NCBI GenBank assembly: GCA_039519185.1
Contig: CM076848.1
Coordinates: forward strand, 28,439,917-28,503,916
Origin: Astragalus membranaceus
Lineage: Eukaryota; Streptophyta; Magnoliopsida; Fabales; Fabaceae
Length of the DNA stretch: 64,000 nucleotides
Direction of reading: 5' to 3'
Position numbers and translations under genes: made by a program. The notes under the pieces are model-generated. The model saw nothing but the letters and a program-made list of their open reading frames with translations, was not told where the DNA came from and did not search any database. This document shows, piece by piece, positions 58,901 through 64,000 of the stretch (the stretch's first letter is position 1; every line of letters begins with the position of its first letter).

Positions 58901-59543
58901 CGTATTCATCTTTAGGTGTTGCGTTATTTAAATCCCTAAAGTCTACGCAAACTCTAAGTTTTCCATTTTTCTTCATTACTGGCACAATATTAGCTAACCA
59001 ATCGACATACCTGGCAGTTCTGATGAATTTGCTTTTGAACAACCTTTCAATCTCTTCTTTGATTTTAGCCAATATTTGAGGAGCGAATCTTCTTGGTGTT
59101 TGCTTCACCGGTTTCTTTCCTGGTCGAATAGGCAATTGCAACTCTACAACTTCTTGACTCAAACCAGGCATTTCGTTGTAATCCCAAGCAAAACAATCTT
59201 TGAACTCCTGCAGTAATGTGACAACTTGGGTTTTCAAGGCAGCATCAAGGTGTGCACTAATATAGGTTGGCTTTTTGACTGAGCCATTTCCCAAATCAAT
59301 TTCTTCTACTGGATCTTGAGCCTGCATACGTCTTGTTAAATCTCTAGGATCCTTTTCGAACCCCAATGGCTCGTCATCATAAATGCAATCAAGTTTTTCA
59401 TCTATGATTTCGCCATTTTCTTCATATGAGTCTACGGCTTCGACAGCCATTGTTTGTTGAATTATTTCGGCTTCCAAAGCCGCTTTTACTTTATTCTCGA
59501 CTATGTAGGCCGTAATTCTGTCCCATGCACTGGGTACCGACAT
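55935..59543 (-). CDS. pol: Tat element pol: reverse transcriptase, RNase H, second RNase H, integrase
   Basis: 1,202 aa in one open frame. Order: RT with DFRDLNNATPKDEYAMP, LSMLDGYFGYNQI and catalytic YIDD at 300-303; Ty3-type RNase H (about 445-530, LKLYIAASDNTIGGMLAQ); a second, archaeal-like RNase H (about 600-730, WKLYFDGSSHKNGVGIGV ... DAEYEALIVGL ... VEIKGDSELV); integrase with HHCC zinc finger (H..H..CQEC, about 850-900), catalytic core LDVIG, TTDQGT and a Glu in GQVEAAN, then the GPLRV C-terminal segment. All catalytic residues are present. Just before its ATG in the same frame is a TAG, so it needs splicing, reinitiation or frameshifting to follow protease. Its 3' end faces the antisense gene. 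Confidence 0.95.
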   Translation of the reverse strand: MSVPSAWDRITAYIVENKVKAALEAEIIQQTMAVEAVDSYEENGEIIDEKLDCIYDDEPLGFEKDPRDLTRRMQAQDPVEEIDLGNGSVKKPTYISAHLDAALKTQVVTLLQEFKDCFAWDYNEMPGLSQEVVELQLPIRPGKKPVKQTPRRFAPQILAKIKEEIERLFKSKFIRTARYVDWLANIVPVMKKNGKLRVCVDFRDLNNATPKDEYAMPIAEMLIDSAAGFDYLSMLDGYFGYNQIFIAEEDVSKTAFRCPGALGVYEWVVMPFGLKNAGATYQRAMNSMFHDFIDDFMQVYIDDVVVKSSSASGHLDHLRRSFERMRKYGLKMNPTKCAFCVRAGEFLGFVVHKKGIEINQNKTKAIMETKAPSTKKELRSLLGKINFLRRFISNLSGKTQAFSPLLRLKKEDEFKWEQIHQAAFDEIKSYLMKPPILLPVIRNKVLKLYIAASDNTIGGMLAQEDDNGVERAIYYLSRVLIDAETRYSPIEKLCLCLYFSCTKLKQYIKPADVYVYSHFDVIKHMLSKPMLHSRIGKWALALLEYNLTYQPLKSIKGQVVADFIVDHSVVENMVNIVGTRPWKLYFDGSSHKNGVGIGVLIITPTNITTKYKFRIRESCSNNDAEYEALIVGLKILLELGADHVEIKGDSELVIKQLTKKYKCIKEHLIKYFIIANTMLQKFTTVHLEHLPQIENQVANELAQIASGYKVSEQSLKELIEIKDKLISNDSLYNDTSSTLSSTPKTWGAINTSEEFVEKRHIVDDFDLAEIFALDNMIDNDWRKPIVEYLQNPTGNTNRKVKYRALSYVIIGNELFKKTPEGVLLKCLSENEAYLAVSDTHSGACGSHQVGHKMKWLLFRQGMYWPTMLKDCIEFAKGCQECQMHAGIQRVPANELHSIVKPWPFRGWALDVIGEIKPTSSKGHRYILVGIDYFTKWVEAIPLANVDQEAVIKFILNHIIYRYGIPETITTDQGTVFTGQKMVEFAAEIGFKLLTSTPYYAQANGQVEAANKIIINLIKKHVGRKPKNWHNTLDQILWACRTSPKESINTTPYRLTFGHDAVLPVEICLQSTRIQRQWEIPSEHYWNMMLDELVDLDEERLLALEILIRQKEKVARAYNKKVKLKTFEEGELVWKTLLPMDKKDRVLGKWSPGWEGPLRVLQCFSNGAYEVEELGDENRVFRINGKYLKQYKPTLNEIKIEQT

Positions 59544-59554
59544 CTAAATATTTT

Positions 59555-62500
59555 TTAGTATTTAGTGTCCCATCCTGTTGAAGGTAAGGCACCCTCAGGA
59601 TAGACACCTACATCTCCCATTATCTCTCTTTCCCAAACAAAACCATGAGTTGGGTGGAGATGAACTGAAGCAAGCACATTATCAGAAGGAACATATGCTT
59701 GATTAGAAGAAGTACATGGCGCAATAATTGCCATTTGTTTCTCAAAATTTTCCTTTGTGATGTGATTCACATCAGCACGGAAATAGCTCTGGTCAGCTTC
59801 GACATATTCCACTAGACCATCTTCTTTCCATAACACCAATCGTTGATGTAATGTTGAGGGCACAGCACCAACTCCGTGTATCCACTCTCGACCCAGGGGT
59901 AGGTTATAGCTTGCCTTGGAAGCTATGACAAAGAACATCGTAGTTCTCTTTACAGTTCCAACAACTACATCAACTTCTATGGCTCCCAAAGCTTGGCCAG
60001 ATTTGCCCTCATAGTTAGTTAAAACTATGTTATGCGGTTTGAGGTCAGTGTCGAACTTACCTATTTTCTTCAACAAGACTTGAGGCATTAAATTCACAGC
60101 AGCACCTCCATCCACCAGTATTTTGTTGATGCCAACGCCATTGACCTTGGCTTGTACGTACAGTGGTTTCAAATGGTGTTGCATGCCTATATCTGGCTTT
60201 TCAAAAGTAGCCATTTGATCTTCGACACATCCGTCATTCATCACGTAATAACAAACAGGCTTATGGTTGGCCATGTCTTCAGTAAAATCTTCTTCAACGT
60301 CATTTGGAACTGTGATAACATCGTATTCACATGGTAGTATAGACACTACGTTGCAAATGACGTCAAAGTCAGGTTCAGAATCCTCGAAGTCAGAAGTTAT
60401 ATCCTCGTCCATGTCGAACTTAGCCTCTTCTATTTTTAAAGACGGCAATGGAGGGAAAATTCTTTCTGTTGCAGGCCTTCTTTGCTTTTCTATAACAATA
60501 GCTTTGCCTTTGGCCTTACTTCTAGCACCCACCTGATTTGCAACATTGATACTTACCTTTGTTGACCCATCAGTCTTAGTAATCGCATTCTTAACTATCT
60601 TCGAACCACTTGGGATTTGATTACTGATAAGTGCTGCTTTCTTCTCCTGCCTTTGGAAACGACGCCATTGAGTCTTCGTCATTGGATTTTTTCCTTTGTA
60701 GTTGTTCTTATAATTATACTTAGCAGCATTACCCTTATCTATCTTAGCAACCTCAACACGTGGACTAGCATGTTTGTAATGCTTACAACCAGCATGTATC
60801 CACTTCTCATTTGGAGGACCTGCCATTGGAACGAAGGACTTAGCGAAAGCTGATAATTCGAACTCCTTTTTACCTGGACTCTTTTTTGTAATCGGCTGCC
60901 TGCTTGTCGAAGGCTTAGTTGAAACTTTAGCTTTGTACGGGAGGTCTCCTTTTTTGAAGTCAAATTTTGGCCTCTTATCTAGCCATTTCCTCTTCAGCTG
61001 TTGTCGAACACTACAACCTTCGACACTTTTGGCTGCCTCTTTGTCGAAGACAGCACTACACCTTGGGCAAAGCATCACTTCAGAATTTGTAAGCTTGCAT
61101 CTGTTGAGGAAATCTATTAATTCCTCTTCAGCCTTAGGGTACACAGCTTGTATTTTTTCATCATACTCCTCTTGAGTTATTATCCTTGTCTTGTCATCAG
61201 CATGCACAACACTCTTCAGTTTTTCTTTGGCAGACTTAACCTTATTCTGGGAATCGACCATCTTAACTTCCACCATACTTATATCTACTTCGACAGGCTC
61301 TGCATACATGGCTTCAACCTTCGGTAAAGGATCAGTGTCAATCTGCATTGGCGCTTTCTTTTTCTTGTCACCGAATTTGAACCTTCCTTCTTCAATTGCT
61401 TTTTGCACTATGTCCCTGAAAAGTACGCAATGGTCAGTGGTATGTCCCAAAAAATTATGAAACTTACAATAACCCTTTTTCTTTCTCTGTTCGAGAGGTG
61501 GTACTTTCAGGCCATTAGGCACTATTATTTGGCCATCAGTTACTAACAGATCAAAAATTTCATCACATTTAGTAACATCAAAAGTGTAAGTTTTAGGCAC
61601 AAATCTATCATTTTTAGGCTCTACTGGGTTATTCCCATTTGCAGGCCTTAATAATTTACACGCATAAGGAGGACCAGGCTTAAGTTCAGCCACATCTATC
61701 TCCTCTTCATCGACATCGCTGAATGCAAAGTCAAATTCTTCACCGACATAGGCTATTTTTTCCTTTTTACGAAAACCAACTGAATTTTCTTTTTTATGGA
61801 ACTTATCCACCCTAGTCTTTTCTTCTTTGAGCCTCTCAACTTGTCGAACTCTATCGGCTAATTGGGCCATATCTCTTAGATGAGACGTATCCAATTTCTT
61901 TCTAATTGAATAATCAATTCCACCAGCAGCCATTTCGACAAGTTCATGTTCAGGCACTTGCGTGAAACACCGAGCCTTCAATAGCCTAAATCTATTTAAA
62001 TAATCATCAATAGCCTCAGGCACTTTGCGTCGAACGCTGGCCAATTCTTTGAGACTAATCTTCGACTGGCCCATGTAAAACTGTTCGTGGAATGCCTTTT
62101 CCAATTGCCCCCATGTGAATATAGAGCCAGGAGGTAAAGTAGTAAACCAAGTAAAAGCATTCTTGGTCAAAGAATTTGGAAAATATTTCATTTTCAAGTT
62201 CTCATTTTGTGCTATATCTCCTGCCTTAGTCATGTAACGGGCAATATGTTCGACTGTAGACTCGTTTGTGTCACCACCAAATTTGGTAAACTTAGGTATT
62301 TTCCAACCTCTTGGCAACTCTGTTTGTAATACATATTCACACAATGGTGATATGAAATTAGGCCTATGCAAACCTATGTTAAGGCCATTTTGCGCCATTA
62401 TAGTTTCTACTAAAGTGGCTATATTATCTTGAGCACCAATATTATTTCGTTGCACTTGTCGAACAACCTCATCAGCGATTTGGTTTCGGTTTACCAAAAC

Positions 62501-63232
62501 TACTTCAGGGATATGATTTGCCAACCCTTGTTGTTCGCCTACAACTGCTTGGGCTTCGACCGCAACCGCTCTTTGAGAGTTACCAGGCATATTACCCACA
62601 ACATTGGGAATTTGCCTATTATTAACCGTCGGAGTCCCGAAGAAATCTGCAATTCTACCCATTTGATTTGCCAACATCTGATAACTTGTGTTGGTATTTT
62701 GAATTAATGGGTTGAAAACCGTGCCAATCTGTTGAGTTAGCATATTAACCATGTCGTGGTTACTTTCATCCACTTGTTGTCTTAATGCCAACAAAGATGC
62801 ATTGGTTAATGCAGTAGGATCTCAACCCTGCACACTTTCATAAGAAACGTGTGTAGGAGAAAATGTTGAAACATGAGGCATTCCAGTAGGCATGCCATAC
62901 ATACCCGAAGGAAATGGTGGCAAACTCAAATTTTGAAAACGTGTATCTAAACCGTTTCCTGTTGCCATATAAGGACTACAATGAGGCCCTAAATAAGGAC
63001 TAGAATGAAGCCCTATACTTGATGGCAAAGTCACAGACTGTGTTGAACCAACATTAGTCATTGATACTGCAGGAACGGTTATTGATGTTGAAGGGGCTAT
63101 TGTCCCTACAACTACCCCTGCGCTTACATTTGCAGAGTCAACGGTTGTTCCTTGTCCTTGTGAAATCGCAGGACTAGAACTAGAAGAACTGTTAGAATTA
63201 GTACGCACCATTCTACCACTTCTCAAGCGCAT
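59555..63232 (-). pseudogene. gag-pro: Tat element gag and protease frame with one in-frame TGA
   Basis: It starts at the ATG of MRLRSGRMV (63232), about 65 bases past the LTR. The frame is broken once by TGA at 62822-62824 and then stays open to TAA at 59555. Read as a whole it gives a Ser/Thr-rich N-terminus and a retrotransposon gag core (WKIPKFTKFGGDTNESTVEH, YFPNSLTKNAFTWF, FHEQFYMGQSKISLKELASV). A Cys/His motif (CKFHNFLGHTTDHC) and a CPRC-containing region follow, then aspartic protease (ILVDGGAAVNLM ... LPLGREWIHG). TGA could come from a CGA codon by deamination. A gag start after the TGA would lack about 136 residues. Confidence 0.85.
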
Positions 63233-63280
63233 ACGATTGTACACACTAACAAGTAAACACACAACATCAAAGGCAAAGGT

Positions 63281-63299
63281 CCCACCGGGCGTGCCAATT
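63281..63299 (-). other. primer-binding-site region of the Tat element
   Basis: Directly inside the 5' LTR the gag-pol strand reads AATTGGCACGCCCGGTGGG, in the place and style of a tRNA-primed start (TGG... after a short spacer). The tRNA was not identified. Confidence 0.6.
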
Positions 63300-63946
63300 T
63301 GTTTGCTGGTGTTTTTAGCAAACAATCACTAGTTTTAAATAATGTGTTTGTGAGATCAAACTAGAAAATCTCTCGTGACAATTGCCTTTGTATTTTCATT
63401 TTTGGAGAAAACAAATCATTTGAAGAACAGAATTGTGAATAGAATGAAACAACAATTGCTAGAAAGATAAAGAAAAAAAAATAATTGCATTGAAATGTAA
63501 AAAGATTGGTACACAAGCACGTACAGTGACTCTGTTCACCCGTTTTTCGCTATCGTCTGGAAGTTTGAGTTTTCAGAATTCTGTGTTTATGTTGTGACCC
63601 TTGATTTCCTATTACAAACTAGTATATATACCACTAGAAGTGCACACAAACAGCGGGTAACTGCCCTTAACTGCTCTCTAAGTTTGAACTTCAATCAAAC
63701 CGCTGTTAACCGCTCGTCGAAGCTTTGAACACTACCCTGCCGAAAGACCTTTGTTCTATTTACCTATAAAAACAAAGTATCAATTTGTCGAACTTCTTTT
63801 CCGTTGTCAACGCTCGAAGCCTTCCTTTGTCGAAATTGATAGCAACATGACTTGAATGAGACCTGTGATTTTTTCAGTATCATTAATGAAGAGTCAAACC
63901 TTCATAATACCTTTTTAAATGATACTGTCGAAATTTCGAGGTAACA
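63300..63946 (-). repeat. Tat element LTR (5' LTR in the sense of gag-pol)
   Basis: 647 bp, same termini as the other LTR. Differences seen by eye: eight base changes and AAATAAATAATT versus AAATAATT. On the gag-pol strand it contains a TATATATAC at about 63621-63630, within the palindrome-like CTAGTGGTATATATACTAG, a likely TATA box for genomic RNA. Confidence 0.97.
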
Positions 63947-63951
63947 ATACC

Positions 63952-64000
63952 CCACTGAACCAAAGCTCTGATACAGACTGTTGGGAATGGGAAAAACAAC
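63952..64000 (-). mobile_element. host copia-type element, PBS and LTR start right of the Tat insertion
   Basis: On the minus strand, GTTTTTCCCATTCCCAACA (an LTR end) is followed by GTCTGTATCAGAGCTTTGG, which contains the copia primer-binding core TATCAGAGC. The Tat element therefore inserted about 30 bases inside the host element's 5' LTR. The remainder lies beyond the window. Confidence 0.6.

Larger units (their letters stand above)
51277..63946 (-). mobile_element. complete Ty3/gypsy (Tat-type) LTR retrotransposon carrying an antisense gene
   Basis: 12,670 bp from TG to CA with 5-bp target duplications ATACC (51272-51276 and 63947-63951). LTRs are 650 and 647 bp. Gag-pol runs on the minus strand: gag-protease (63232 to 59555), then RT, RNase H, a second RNase H and integrase (59543 to 55935). 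The doubled RNase H marks the Tat lineage. Between integrase and the 3' LTR lies a multi-exon gene on the plus strand (52313-55845). LTR divergence by eye is 8 substitutions and one 3-base indel, so insertion is recent. A single TGA in gag and the missing direct frame between protease and RT are the only visible defects. Confidence 0.93.

Noticed and set aside
60152..61460. Several plus-strand frames of 60-92 codons opposite gag
   Set aside because: Shadows of the gag-protease frame; none has introns, a start context or domains, unlike the 52313-55845 gene.
1..64000. CRISPR arrays, operons or bacterial-type regulatory systems
   Set aside because: Gene structure with introns and plant transposons shows nuclear plant DNA; tandem repeats here lack unique spacers of constant length.

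Overview
The window looks like nuclear DNA of a flowering plant. It holds intron-rich genes with plant-type GT..AG junctions, nuclear genes for plastid proteins (NdhS, ABCI10), and nested plant transposons. The proteins and repeat families look like a eudicot, probably a legume. That lineage call is inference from remembered family resemblance, not from a search.

Layout. (1) 1-9.7 kb is repeat-rich: the end of a hAT-like MITE, an AT-rich degenerate tandem array, a SINE with an 18-bp target duplication, and a decayed Ty1/copia remnant. The copia RNase H has been split by a hAT-like element (8-bp duplication) and by a 5'-truncated LINE that has one in-frame stop. (2) 9.7-39.4 kb is a gene island. 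It holds six genes whose exons could be assembled by eye with consistent reading phase: PEN-2 (minus), a GONST1-like GDP-sugar transporter (minus), ABCI10 (minus), NdhS/CRR31 (plus), an SNM1/Artemis-type metallo-beta-lactamase nuclease (minus) and a MAPKKK3-type kinase (minus). ABCI10 and NdhS are divergent, both predicted plastid proteins, and share an 840-bp spacer. The island is split at 27.3-32.8 kb by a stack of long-inverted-repeat elements: two copies of one foldback family flank another, which contains an LTR-like piece and a CACTA-type MITE. Introns carry a Tourist-like MITE, a Stowaway-like MITE and an RTE LINE relic. (3) 39.4-51.3 kb is mostly transposons: two hAT-like MITEs with perfect 8-bp duplications, a Mutator-like foldback element with a perfect 9-bp duplication built of inverted repeats of a short motif, and an internally deleted Ty1/copia element with a tandem-repeat-rich 3' LTR. 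(4) 51,277-63,946 is a complete, young Ty3/gypsy element of the Tat type. It has a 5-bp duplication ATACC and LTRs with about 8 substitutions in 650 bp, and it sits just inside a small Ty1/copia element.

The most interesting object is in that Tat element. On the strand opposite gag-pol, between pol and the 3' LTR, lies what reads as a complete five-exon gene of about 1,056 codons. It has its own CAAT/TATA-like sequence, an N-terminal plant mobile domain (PMD), basic nuclear-localisation-like clusters and a C-terminal coiled coil. All four introns keep the frame open. Introns can survive retrotransposition if they are antisense to the genomic RNA. On the gag-pol strand, the protease and reverse transcriptase frames are separated by a stop and a frame change, next to a TACTAA/TTTAG sequence that looks like the 3' end of a short intron.

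Limits: exon structures are by-eye predictions without transcripts, and family names rest on recognised motifs, not on database results.
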